From Alteromonadaceae bacterium (GTDB lineage: Bacteria; Pseudomonadota; Gammaproteobacteria; Pseudomonadales; Oleiphilaceae), in the NCBI GenBank assembly GCA_013393545.1, contig JABXHG010000008.1, positions 1 through 27,477 of the forward strand: 27,477 nt of DNA. The letters are read 5' to 3'. Shown one piece after another: positions 5,495 through 14,024 of the stretch (its first letter is position 1; the number at the start of each line of letters is the position of its first letter). A model generated the notes under the pieces. The model worked only from the letters and a program-made list of their open reading frames with translations. It ran no database searches and was not told the origin of the DNA. The position numbers and the translations under genes were made by a program.

Positions 5495-8400
5495 TTACAG
5501 AATAAAGTCCCACTCCTCACTATTCAGGTGCTGCCCGGAGGCTTCTTCGGAGACGGCCATGGAGGCCGCTACCACGGCCAGATCGGTGCCGGTTTCCAGT
5601 TCATTGAGCCAGTAGGCCCGGCCTTCGGCATCGGCGTTGCGTTGTAGCAGGGTCTGGTAGAGCAGGTCGACCTGTTCGCCGGCATCCAGAGCGCTTACAG
5701 ACTGGCCAAGCTTTTCGGTGAATTCCTCGGAGTGCAGGAAGCCCCAGACGATGTCGTCGAAATTGCCGCCTTGCTCAAACTGCCCGGCCCAGTACTGCAC
5801 GCCGTCCAGATCGCCCTGGCGGTCGAGCAGGCGGTCGTAAAGGGTGGCAATCCAGTTCAGCTCGCCGCCGTAGGCGAGGTCGAGGCTCTGGTCGTTGAAG
5901 GTGACGGATTCGGCGTTGATCAGGGTGTCGGAGTCGGTGCCGTCCAGGCTTTCGATGGTGACAACGCTGTGGTTTTGGGTGATGAGGTAGTCATCCCGCA
6001 GACCGTTGATAGTGACGGTATCCCGGCCATGACCGCCGTGCAGGGTGTCGTTGCCTTCACCGCCTTCGAGGGTGTCGTTGCCATCGTTGCCGAACAGGCG
6101 GTCGTCACCACCGGCGGAGCCCACGTAATCATCGCCGCCGGCGCCGCGAATGATGTCATCGCCGGGCCCGAAGAACAGGCTCTGGTCGGAGTTGTCGCCC
6201 AGTACGTTGTCCACGTCCGGCGCACCGCCGGGCTCCAGCTCTTCTTCGCCCCGGAAGGTGCCGCTGCCGCGTACCACGATGTTGCCGGCGCCGTTGATGA
6301 CCACGGTATCGCTTTTGGTGAGGTTGTTGATATCCACGATCACCACGGGCGCGTTGCCTCCGTCGCCCTGGCCAATGTTCACAGCCAGGCGCTGGTCGCC
6401 GGTGGGCCCGGCCACCGAGCGGCCGGCGGTCAGGGTGACAATGTCGGTGTCGACGCCGTTCTCGTTACCCAGGCCGTTGAGGAAATCGTTGGTTTCCTGT
6501 TCACCGGCTTGGGCGTTGCGGTCGGCGGCCAGTAGCTGGCGCACGTTGTCCCGGTTGCCGGTCTGGTGGCTGGCTTCCAGGCCGATGTCTTCCGAGACGC
6601 TGGCGCGTACACGCTGGCCAACAGGCACGTCCACATCGCCTGTGGTGGGGTCCTCATCCACGCGCCCGTTGAGCGTGGGCTCAATGGACAGACGGGTAGC
6701 GGCATTGCCTGTGCTCGGGTCGGTGGTTTCTTCCACGGTGGCCGGCGCGCCGTCGATGGTCTGCTCTGGCTCGGGCGGTGGTGGCGGCAAGCGCACCGCC
6801 AGTTCCACCGTGCCGGTTGCCGTGCCAGCCCCGTCTTCACCGCCGTCGGCCAGGGTGACTTTGAAACCGAAATCCCCGGCGACATTGCTGGCGGTGTAGG
6901 TGACCCGCCCGTCGTTGATGTCCTGCTGTGTGAAGGTGTCGTTCACGGCCAGCGCGTTGCCATCGAGCGCCAGAGTGCCGGTGGCGGGCAGAGTGTTCAG
7001 GGTGTAGGTGAGCCCGTTGCCCTGGTCGTCCGGGTCGCCCTCGTTGAGGTGCTGCTCGGTCAGGGTAAGAGTCTGGCCGGTTTGCAGGCCAGGCTGGGTG
7101 TCGGTAATGAGCGTTGGGGCATCGTTGACGGGATTCACGGTCAGGTTAAAGGTGCCGTTAACCGGTGCTACACCATCTTCCCCGCCATCGGCGAGGGTAA
7201 ACTCAATGGCATCGGCGGTGGTTTCGGTGCCGTCGTGCTGATAGGCCACCAGGCCATTGTCGATGTCCTGCTGGGTGAAAGTGCCACCGGCAGTCAGCGC
7301 GGTGCCGTCCAGTGAAACTGTGCCATGAGCCGGGGCCGTGGTAAGGGTGTAGGTGAGCTCACTGGCGGTGTCGTCGGGGTCGATGGCACTGAGCATGGTG
7401 TTGTTGAGGATGCTCTGGCTGCCTTCGTCCACGGTGGTGCCGGTGTTGGTGGCCACTGCGGGGGCATCGTTGAGGGGCGTGACATCGATCGTGACCGTCG
7501 AGATCCCGGAGGTTGCGGTGTCAGTCGCCGAATCGGTCATCTGTACGGTGACCGCCCGATTTTGTGGAGATGGGTCCACGGTGTTGGTGTTTTCGTAGGC
7601 GATGTTGCGAAGCAGGGCTTCAGCTCCGCCGCCGGCGCCGCTGGTGGCATTGCTTGTCAGGGTAAGCTTCAACGGGCTGCCGTTGGTGCCCCCGCTGACA
7701 TCCGCAATCTTGACGGCTGCGGTGCCGGTGTTGTCGTCATGATCCCAGAAGACCTCCGAGCCCGAGACCGTCAGGCGGCCGTCTGCGCTGTCAGCAATCT
7801 TTAGAATGTCTTCACTGTCCACGCCGTTGCTGGTGATTGTGGCGGTCAGGGTGCCCGTCGCGAAATCCGCGCTGTCTGCATCGGTTACGGAGGCATTGCC
7901 GTCAGCGTCCAGCGGCACGGCGGAGCCGTCTTCAGTGAAAGTCACCGTCCCACCGTCCAGGCCGGAGAGCACCGGCGGGTTGGGCTGGACGGTGATGGCG
8001 AAGGTTGCAGTGGTATCGGCATCGCCACCATTGTTGGTCGCATCGCCGTCGTTGACGGTCAGCTGGAAGGTCCGTTCGCCCAACCCGCTGGGTGCCGAGT
8101 ACGTGAGATTTTGTACCAGTGTGTCGACCCGCGCCGGCGTGGCGCTGGCGTTAAAGTCGATTTCGAGGTCGCTCCCGGCCTGTCCGGTGTTGGTGGCATG
8201 GACCGTGCCGATGGCGACCCCGCCGACCGACACGGTTTCACCCGCCGCGAGCGCGCTGTCGCCATTGGACCAGACGCTGGTGCCGTCCACGCCCCACGAG
8301 CCGTTGGCGGTGCCGAGGGTTTGAGAGACAACCAGCGATCCCCCATCGAAATCCGGCGAGTCGACATCGCCAATCGCCGCGTCGGCCATCAGGCTCAGTG

Positions 8401-11400
8401 CCTGCGCACCGGCTCCGGCAGTAATGTCGGAGGTGTCGCCTTCCACGCCGTCAATGGTGGGCGCGGTATTGACCGAGGTGGCGACCACCGAGGTGGTGTT
8501 GTTGGTCACCGGGTCGGTGGTGCCGTCGGCGTCTTCCACGCTCAGGGTGAAGGTGGTGGTTTCTGTCTGGTCTGGCGCCACGCGGTTGGCTTCCGGGGCA
8601 AACACCAGCCCTCGCAGCGCGGCCTGCGCCGCCGGGGCCGTGCCGGAGAAGGTGTAACTGCCGCCGCCGGCATCGGTAAAGCCATTCAGGGTGGTGAAGC
8701 TGCCTTTGGCCGCGTCGTCTAGGCTGACGGTGACCGTCACGTTCTCGCCGTCGGGTTCGGTCAGCGTTGCGGCGCTGAATGGCTGGATGGTGCCGGTGTC
8801 CAGTACCCCCTGTCCGGCGGAGACGCCGCCGATCTCTGGCTGGTCATCGGCTGGATTGACGGTCACCGTGGCCGTCACCGCCGAACCGACGTTGCCATCC
8901 GAGTCATGGGCAACAAAGGCGATGGTGCGCGGCGTGGTGTCAGGCGTGTCGGAGGTGTTGTTGAATTGGGCCTCTTTCATCAACGCCAGATAGTCGGCTT
9001 TGGGGGCGTTGCCAGACAGCATGATCTGGCTGTTGGAAGCGTAGATGATGAAGATGCCGTCGACCACCTCACCCGAACTGCGCCCCGACAACGTGATGGC
9101 GTCGTCGGCCTGGGCGTTGGCAAGGGTAATCACCAGCTGGTTCAGGTGGGCGTTGTCGTCGGCGATGCTGGCATCGTCATCAACCAGGGAGACCGGCCCG
9201 CCGTCTTCGGTAAAGCTGGCGTTCAGGCCGCCATTGGTGCCGCCGGTTGAGTTGTCACCGTCCAGATCAATGTCTGGAGCGGCCACAACGCTGACCACGG
9301 TGGCTGCGCTGGCGGAATCGGCAAGGCCGTCGTTCACGGTTGTGGTGATGGTGCGGTCGGCGGTGGTTACCGTTCCCGCATCGGCATTGGTGTTGGTGTA
9401 AGTCACGGCGGCCAGCGCCGATGCCCACTCGCTCATGGTTGCGGTTGCACCGGAGGACGTGAGCGCCAGTGTGCCGGTGCCCGTGTCGAACGACTCGGCG
9501 ATGTTGCCCATGGTCGAGCCGTCATTGGTGAAGGCCAATACATCTTCACTGCTGGTGTAATTGCCCGTGACCTGAACCGTGGCACTGGCGAGTGTTGTGT
9601 TGTCCACGTCGGTCAGCGATACGGCGGTGCCGGTATCGATGGCCACGCCGCTGCCGCCGATGGCGAAGGTGGTGGTGTCGCCGTCCAGGTTGTTGATGGC
9701 GGGCGCGTCGTTGACCGGGCTGACCGAAATCGTACGGGCCAGGTTCGGGTTCACCGTTTCAACGCCGCCACCACTCGTGCCGCCGGTGTCGGTGATGTCG
9801 GTCAGGGTAAACACCCGGTCGTCGCCCGTCGGGTTTTCACTGGTGTTCTTGTATTGGATGCCATCGATGAAGCTGACGGCACCTGCCCCGGACAAAGGTG
9901 TGCCGAAGGTAACGGTGACGGTTCCCCCGGCGATACTGACAGTATGGCCGCTGACCGAGCCGCCGGCACCGTTGAGAGGGAAGTCCAGACCGGCAAGCAT
10001 CAGTACGTCATCGGCGCCGTCCACCGCTCCGGTGAAGGTGAAAGAGAACGATTCAATATTCTGTCCGCTTTCCACGGCGTCGATGGTGTCAAGGTCGAAC
10101 AGAGGCACCGGCGAATCGCCTTCGGTGAAGCCGCCCGAGGGCTGGGTGCTGTTGGGGGTGACCGTGGGGGCATCGTTCACGGCGGTGATGGAGACGGTGG
10201 TCGAGCCCGTGGCAGTCTTGTTGCCGCCGCTGCCCTGGGCGCCGGTGTTGCCGTCGCTGAAGGCCCAGTCCAGTTGCACCGGCCCTGCCGGGTCGTCTGA
10301 AGTGTTGGCATAGGTAATGGAGCGAAGGACTTCGTTCACCCTGGCCGTGTCTGCGGAGGCGTTGAAGGTCAACATCAGGGTGCCGCCGGAGTTGGTGGTC
10401 ACCGCGCCGATGGTTTCGCCATTGAGAATTAGGGCACCGCTTTCTGTCAGTGATGCCAGGCTGCCGCTGTTGGCAAAGCTGTCGGTCGTGCTGGCCCCGC
10501 CATTGCGGGCGATTGTCAGGGTGGCGCCGTCGAAGTTGGCGGCATCCAGCTCGGCGTCCGAGATTGCGACATCGGCGTCGAGCTGCACGGCAGTACCGCC
10601 CTCGGTGTAGGTGGGTGTGCCGTCGAGGTTGCTGAACACTGGTGCGTCGTTCACGGCATTCACGGTGATGGCAACGGTATCGTTGTCCGTCAGCGTGCCG
10701 TCGGAGGTGCTGATGGTCAGGGTGTCGCTGCCGCTCCAGTCTGCGTCGGGAGAGTAGGTTACCGTGGCCAGCGCGGCGTTCACCTGTGCTACGGTGCCCG
10801 AGACAGAGACGGACGCAGAGCCGTCGTTGGTGATGGTCGCACCGCCACCGGTGGTCATCGCCAGGGTGCCGTTATTCACGCCCAGTGTGGTGGTGATGGT
10901 GTCGCCGGTATCGGGGTCTGCGACCTGAATCTGGTTACCGTTGGCTGAGGAGAAGACCACGCCCGTGTCCTCGTTGACGGCCTGGGCACCGGACACCGTA
11001 TTTGTCGGTGCGTCGTTCTGAGCGGTGACGTTCAGCGTCATTGTATAGGTGCTGTCGCTGTCGACTGTGCCGTCATTCACCCGGAAGGTGAGTATGCTGT
11101 CGTTTTCGTTGTCGGTACCCGGCGTCCAGACCAGGTTGCCGGCGTCGAGGTCGGCCTTGCTGATCAGATCGCCCGCGTTCACCGCCGAGCCGCCAACCGC
11201 CAGGTTGCCGTGGCCCGGCAGCGTGACGATTCGCACGCCTGCGATGGGGTCGCCGTCGGCATCCGAGTAATTGAAATCACTGGTGGTGAAGGTGTGTGAC
11301 GTGTCTTCGTTGGTGGTTGCTGAACCGTCAGAGGCGGTGGGGGCGTCGTTGGGAACGATTGCGGGGCCTACGTCGATGTCGTCCAGATCAATGCTTATAT

Positions 11401-12382
11401 CGCCACCGGTTTGGCCAACGAACTCAATCTCATCGATATAATCCCAGCCGGTGAAGGTAAGGGTGCCGTACCAGGTCCCGGAAAAGGAGACGCCCCCATC
11501 ACTTGAGTTAGTTGCCAAAGAAATCTTAGATGTTTCAACGATGTTGCCGTTGTGCTTGCCGGTGATGGTAAGTGTTTCCTCGCCATCGACAAAGGCAATT
11601 TCCATGCTATTCAGTGCGAACTCAATGCCATCGCTGTCCGAGAAGCCGGAAGTATTAGTGTTTGACGTTTCATTAGAATTGAATCGCAATACAAGGTCGT
11701 TCGAACCCTCTGAAATCGAGCTTCCATAGTTGAACGTGTCATCAACTATGGCGATATTATTGCTACCATCTCCGGTAAACGTAAAATCCCCATATGTTTT
11801 GGTCGCTTGGCCAGTCTGGCCAAGTGGCTGGCTATCAAAATTCAGGTCGGAGGCAAGCACATGGTTGTAGTGCGCCTGGCCCGTCCAGGTGATCTCACTA
11901 CTCTCAAGGACCCCTGCCTGTTTCTCCAGTTGCCAGTCGCCGCCCAGCGGCATGGCACCGGTAGGGTCATCGGAAGCGGCTACGTCGGCGTCGGTGGCAC
12001 GAGCCAGCGCGGTGATAAAAGCATTGCCCTTGGTGCCGGCACCAACATTGCAGCCGTATAGGAGAATGTCGCCCTGATCTTCCAGTTTTGTGCCGATTCG
12101 TTCCAGCGCGGCCGCTGATGCCTGCAGCGCCTTTTCATCGATGGTCTGCCCGCCGAGCCTTAATTCACCGCTACTGCCATGGGATAAAATGTGGATGGCA
12201 CTCGCGTTGGTGGGAGAATGGTCCAGTACTTCGGCAATTTGCGATAGTGGATCCTTACCGGCTTCAATCACCGTTACCACGGTATTGGGAGAAACGTTTG
12301 CTGCTATGTGCCGATAATCAGGAACAGCAGAATCGATGAAAAGATATTGCGGGCGATCAGGGGCTACGCTTTGTGAGCTCAT
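5495..12382 (-). CDS. Giant cadherin/RTX-like surface protein with N-terminal DUF4347 and C-terminal DUF4214 (2295 aa)
   Basis: The start is the ATG at 12380-12382, preceded by AAGGGA at good spacing. There is no Sec signal peptide. Residues 10-160 are a DUF4347 domain with HILSHGSSGEL (His68) and LLYGCNVG (Cys111), the His-Gly and Gly-Cys pattern of caspase-fold (clan CD) peptidases. A beta-rich segment (about 175-340) follows. Then come about eleven cadherin/Ig-like repeats of 110-170 residues, marked by linkers of the type NDAP near 344, 457, 581, 737, 892, 1034, 1177, 1306, 1467, 1639 and 1754, and a proline linker near 1867. A short nonapeptide-type calcium-binding block (GGDDRLFGNDGNDTLEGGEGND) lies near 2068-2124, and a DUF4214 domain at about 2170-2280. 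The layout fits a type I secreted adhesin, but no secretion genes lie in the window. It is very acidic, as expected for a calcium-bound extracellular protein. Confidence 0.88.
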   Translation of the reverse strand: MSSQSVAPDRPQYLFIDSAVPDYRHIAANVSPNTVVTVIEAGKDPLSQIAEVLDHSPTNASAIHILSHGSSGELRLGGQTIDEKALQASAAALERIGTKLEDQGDILLYGCNVGAGTKGNAFITALARATDADVAASDDPTGAMPLGGDWQLEKQAGVLESSEITWTGQAHYNHVLASDLNFDSQPLGQTGQATKTYGDFTFTGDGSNNIAIVDDTFNYGSSISEGSNDLVLRFNSNETSNTNTSGFSDSDGIEFALNSMEIAFVDGEETLTITGKHNGNIVETSKISLATNSSDGGVSFSGTWYGTLTFTGWDYIDEIEFVGQTGGDISIDLDDIDVGPAIVPNDAPTASDGSATTNEDTSHTFTTSDFNYSDADGDPIAGVRIVTLPGHGNLAVGGSAVNAGDLISKADLDAGNLVWTPGTDNENDSILTFRVNDGTVDSDSTYTMTLNVTAQNDAPTNTVSGAQAVNEDTGVVFSSANGNQIQVADPDTGDTITTTLGVNNGTLAMTTGGGATITNDGSASVSVSGTVAQVNAALATVTYSPDADWSGSDTLTISTSDGTLTDNDTVAITVNAVNDAPVFSNLDGTPTYTEGGTAVQLDADVAISDAELDAANFDGATLTIARNGGASTTDSFANSGSLASLTESGALILNGETIGAVTTNSGGTLMLTFNASADTARVNEVLRSITYANTSDDPAGPVQLDWAFSDGNTGAQGSGGNKTATGSTTVSITAVNDAPTVTPNSTQPSGGFTEGDSPVPLFDLDTIDAVESGQNIESFSFTFTGAVDGADDVLMLAGLDFPLNGAGGSVSGHTVSIAGGTVTVTFGTPLSGAGAVSFIDGIQYKNTSENPTGDDRVFTLTDITDTGGTSGGGVETVNPNLARTISVSPVNDAPAINNLDGDTTTFAIGGSGVAIDTGTAVSLTDVDNTTLASATVQVTGNYTSSEDVLAFTNDGSTMGNIAESFDTGTGTLALTSSGATATMSEWASALAAVTYTNTNADAGTVTTADRTITTTVNDGLADSASAATVVSVVAAPDIDLDGDNSTGGTNGGLNASFTEDGGPVSLVDDDASIADDNAHLNQLVITLANAQADDAITLSGRSSGEVVDGIFIIYASNSQIMLSGNAPKADYLALMKEAQFNNTSDTPDTTPRTIAFVAHDSDGNVGSAVTATVTVNPADDQPEIGGVSAGQGVLDTGTIQPFSAATLTEPDGENVTVTVSLDDAAKGSFTTLNGFTDAGGGSYTFSGTAPAAQAALRGLVFAPEANRVAPDQTETTTFTLSVEDADGTTDPVTNNTTSVVATSVNTAPTIDGVEGDTSDITAGAGAQALSLMADAAIGDVDSPDFDGGSLVVSQTLGTANGSWGVDGTSVWSNGDSALAAGETVSVGGVAIGTVHATNTGQAGSDLEIDFNASATPARVDTLVQNLTYSAPSGLGERTFQLTVNDGDATNNGGDADTTATFAITVQPNPPVLSGLDGGTVTFTEDGSAVPLDADGNASVTDADSADFATGTLTATITSNGVDSEDILKIADSADGRLTVSGSEVFWDHDDNTGTAAVKIADVSGGTNGSPLKLTLTSNATSGAGGGAEALLRNIAYENTNTVDPSPQNRAVTVQMTDSATDTATSGISTVTIDVTPLNDAPAVATNTGTTVDEGSQSILNNTMLSAIDPDDTASELTYTLTTAPAHGTVSLDGTALTAGGTFTQQDIDNGLVAYQHDGTETTADAIEFTLADGGEDGVAPVNGTFNLTVNPVNDAPTLITDTQPGLQTGQTLTLTEQHLNEGDPDDQGNGLTYTLNTLPATGTLALDGNALAVNDTFTQQDINDGRVTYTASNVAGDFGFKVTLADGGEDGAGTATGTVELAVRLPPPPPEPEQTIDGAPATVEETTDPSTGNAATRLSIEPTLNGRVDEDPTTGDVDVPVGQRVRASVSEDIGLEASHQTGNRDNVRQLLAADRNAQAGEQETNDFLNGLGNENGVDTDIVTLTAGRSVAGPTGDQRLAVNIGQGDGGNAPVVIVDINNLTKSDTVVINGAGNIVVRGSGTFRGEEELEPGGAPDVDNVLGDNSDQSLFFGPGDDIIRGAGGDDYVGSAGGDDRLFGNDGNDTLEGGEGNDTLHGGHGRDTVTINGLRDDYLITQNHSVVTIESLDGTDSDTLINAESVTFNDQSLDLAYGGELNWIATLYDRLLDRQGDLDGVQYWAGQFEQGGNFDDIVWGFLHSEEFTEKLGQSVSALDAGEQVDLLYQTLLQRNADAEGRAYWLNELETGTDLAVVAASMAVSEEASGQHLNSEEWDFIL

Positions 12383-12454
12383 AATGACATCCCTTCGTCA
12401 GAGCGTGTTCAGGTATTCTTGATTTCGGTTTTGTTCTTGTTTTTGGTGGCGGTT

Positions 12455-13012
12455 TCAGTTTCTGCTGGGGTAAACGCCGTAAAGCGCCATGATATGGTTG
12501 ACGCCCAGGTACGGTTGCATGTTGTTGACGGGTCGGTGACCTCCGGTCATTCCGGTGGTGACTTCTACGCTGTCCGATGCCATGTGATTTACGCCTGAAC
12601 CGCCAAAGGCGGCTGTCTCGGTATCATTGCCCCGGTATGTGGTTGATACTGGAGCGATATAGGCTTCCTGGGGATTATTGGTTGTCGGTTCTGCGCTGGC
12701 CTTTACAGTCGCGGTTGCCGAGTGGTTATGGGTTGGCAGTTGATCCACGCCAAGAGTATTTGTTTCCCAGCCTCCGCGCTCACCAGGTTGTAGTGGCGTG
12801 AGCCCCGGGCCGTTGCCGGGTTGCATGGCGACCCGGCCTTGTAGGTCGGGTAGGGCGAAACTTGTACGGCCATCTCCGCCGTAGGTTGTACCCAATATGC
12901 TAAACAGGGCGGTATTTGACGATATCACCATGATCTGGCCTGCGCAAAAAGCGTAGTTGCGTGGTGCGAAGTTGCCACCGAACAGGATGGTTTCAGCGAG
13001 CATTGGTTCCAT
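12455..13012 (-). CDS. Phage tail-collar domain protein, microcystin-dependent-protein type (185 aa)
   Basis: The N-terminus (ETILFGGNFAPRNYAFCAGQ...ISSNTALFSILGTTYGGDG..TFALPDLQGR) is the classic tail-collar fold found in phage tail fibres and in the chromosomal MdpB-like family. The middle is Thr/Ser/Asn-rich and low in complexity, and the C-terminus (NNMQPYLGVNHIMALYGVYPSRN) is the usual closing motif. GGAGGA lies about nine bases before the ATG. No other phage structural genes are present, so this is the stand-alone bacterial version rather than a prophage remnant. It sits between the formyltransferase and the giant surface protein with gaps of about 70 bases on each side, all in one direction. 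It may be a surface or fibre-tip protein. The family call is secure; the role is unknown. Confidence 0.85.
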   Translation of the reverse strand: MEPMLAETILFGGNFAPRNYAFCAGQIMVISSNTALFSILGTTYGGDGRTSFALPDLQGRVAMQPGNGPGLTPLQPGERGGWETNTLGVDQLPTHNHSATATVKASAEPTTNNPQEAYIAPVSTTYRGNDTETAAFGGSGVNHMASDSVEVTTGMTGGHRPVNNMQPYLGVNHIMALYGVYPSRN

Positions 13013-13081
13013 GTTGAATTTCCTCCATTGATAAAAGTGAGCAGGCTTTGCAAGCGTGCTGTCTTTCCTGAGTGATCGGGT

Positions 13082-14014
13082 TTAGTTAAATTTCATGCCT
13101 GCTGATAGGTTGTATAGTTGTGCAAACCGGTAGCCGTCAAAAACGCCTTCGGCATTGCTGATGATGTCCAGTCGCAGACTTGAGTCCTTTGTTGCAACCA
13201 CCAGACCATGATCTGGTGAAAGATGAATGAGGGTGCCCGCAGGCGCCTGATACGCAGGCATCTGTGAAGGAGTGGCCTGTAGCAATTGTGCATGGCCTTG
13301 GCCCATTGACAGGCGAGCACCGCCAAATTGGGGATTTCCGGCACGCACCTGATCACAAATCTGTTGTGCGGATGAGTGGCGCCAGTCAATCAATAAGTTC
13401 TGCTCTGTCACGCGGGGGGCTTTATGGTGTATCCCCTCGGGTTGGGGGTGCAGCTCCAGATGCTGGCTATTGGTAAGCGATTCGGTAATTCGGTCAAGCA
13501 AGCCTGGCAGCTGGTGGCAGAGTTTGCCGAATACGCTGTGGTGAGTATCCCGGGGGCTGATATCAATCGGTAGCTGTGCGACAACAGGCCCGGTGTCCCA
13601 GCCGTCGTCGACCATGTGAGCGGTCAGCATTGTTGACGCTTCGCCATTGCGTATTTGCCAGTAGATTGGGTCCGCGCCGCGGTATTCGGGCAAGGGGGAG
13701 GCATGCAGGTTCACGACGCCGTATTTTGGGGCCCGGGCAAGTGCAGCCGGGATTTTTCCGCCACAGCAGAAGGCAACGCCGAGTGTGGTTTGCCAGTCAG
13801 TCATTGCTCTGATTGCACTTTCATCGTTGTTCTGCGGGGCGTAATGCACGGCGATACCCGCCTGCCTGAACTGGGCCTCAATTTGCTGTTTTCCCTGGTT
13901 CCATTCTCCCCGTAACAACACTCCGGCCAATAGCTGCCGCTCCCGTAGCAGTTGGACCAAGGGGAACGCCGCTATGCTTGAAGTCAGTACAGTGACACTG
14001 AGTTTGTTCGCCAT
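13082..14014 (-). CDS. Formyltransferase, methionyl-tRNA formyltransferase-like (310 aa)
   Basis: The N-terminal Rossmann-like domain carries the catalytic pattern of 10-formyltetrahydrofolate-dependent formyltransferases: Asn102 and His104 in GVVNLHASPLPEYRG, and Asp140 in DDGWDTG. The C-terminal part (about 220-310) resembles the small beta-barrel that follows the catalytic domain in Fmt and ArnA, including GTLIHLSPDHGLVVAT and a closing SAGMKF. The housekeeping Fmt is normally next to def, which is absent. This is therefore more likely a paralogue that formylates an amino sugar or another amine. It follows the PRMT-like methyltransferase with only ten bases between and probably forms one transcript with it. 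The donor is inferred from the family; the acceptor cannot be told. Confidence 0.78.
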   Translation of the reverse strand: MANKLSVTVLTSSIAAFPLVQLLRERQLLAGVLLRGEWNQGKQQIEAQFRQAGIAVHYAPQNNDESAIRAMTDWQTTLGVAFCCGGKIPAALARAPKYGVVNLHASPLPEYRGADPIYWQIRNGEASTMLTAHMVDDGWDTGPVVAQLPIDISPRDTHHSVFGKLCHQLPGLLDRITESLTNSQHLELHPQPEGIHHKAPRVTEQNLLIDWRHSSAQQICDQVRAGNPQFGGARLSMGQGHAQLLQATPSQMPAYQAPAGTLIHLSPDHGLVVATKDSSLRLDIISNAEGVFDGYRFAQLYNLSAGMKFN

Positions 14015-14024
14015 GCCGGGGGCC

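Noticed and set aside
5732..6535. Long plus-strand open frames opposite the giant surface protein gene
   Set aside because: They are mirror frames produced by the GC-rich, Asp/Thr/Gly-rich repeats; they lack ribosome-binding sites and family motifs.
6150..6899. Second set of overlapping plus-strand frames, Ser/Pro/Arg-rich
   Set aside because: The low-complexity composition is that expected from the antisense of the cadherin-like coding sequence.
12455..13012. Prophage remnant suggested by the tail-collar protein
   Set aside because: No other phage structural, integrase or lysis genes are nearby; stand-alone chromosomal tail-collar proteins are common.
13082..14014. Housekeeping fmt gene
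   Set aside because: def and rsmB, its usual partners, are missing, and the gene is within a surface locus, so a paralogue is more likely.
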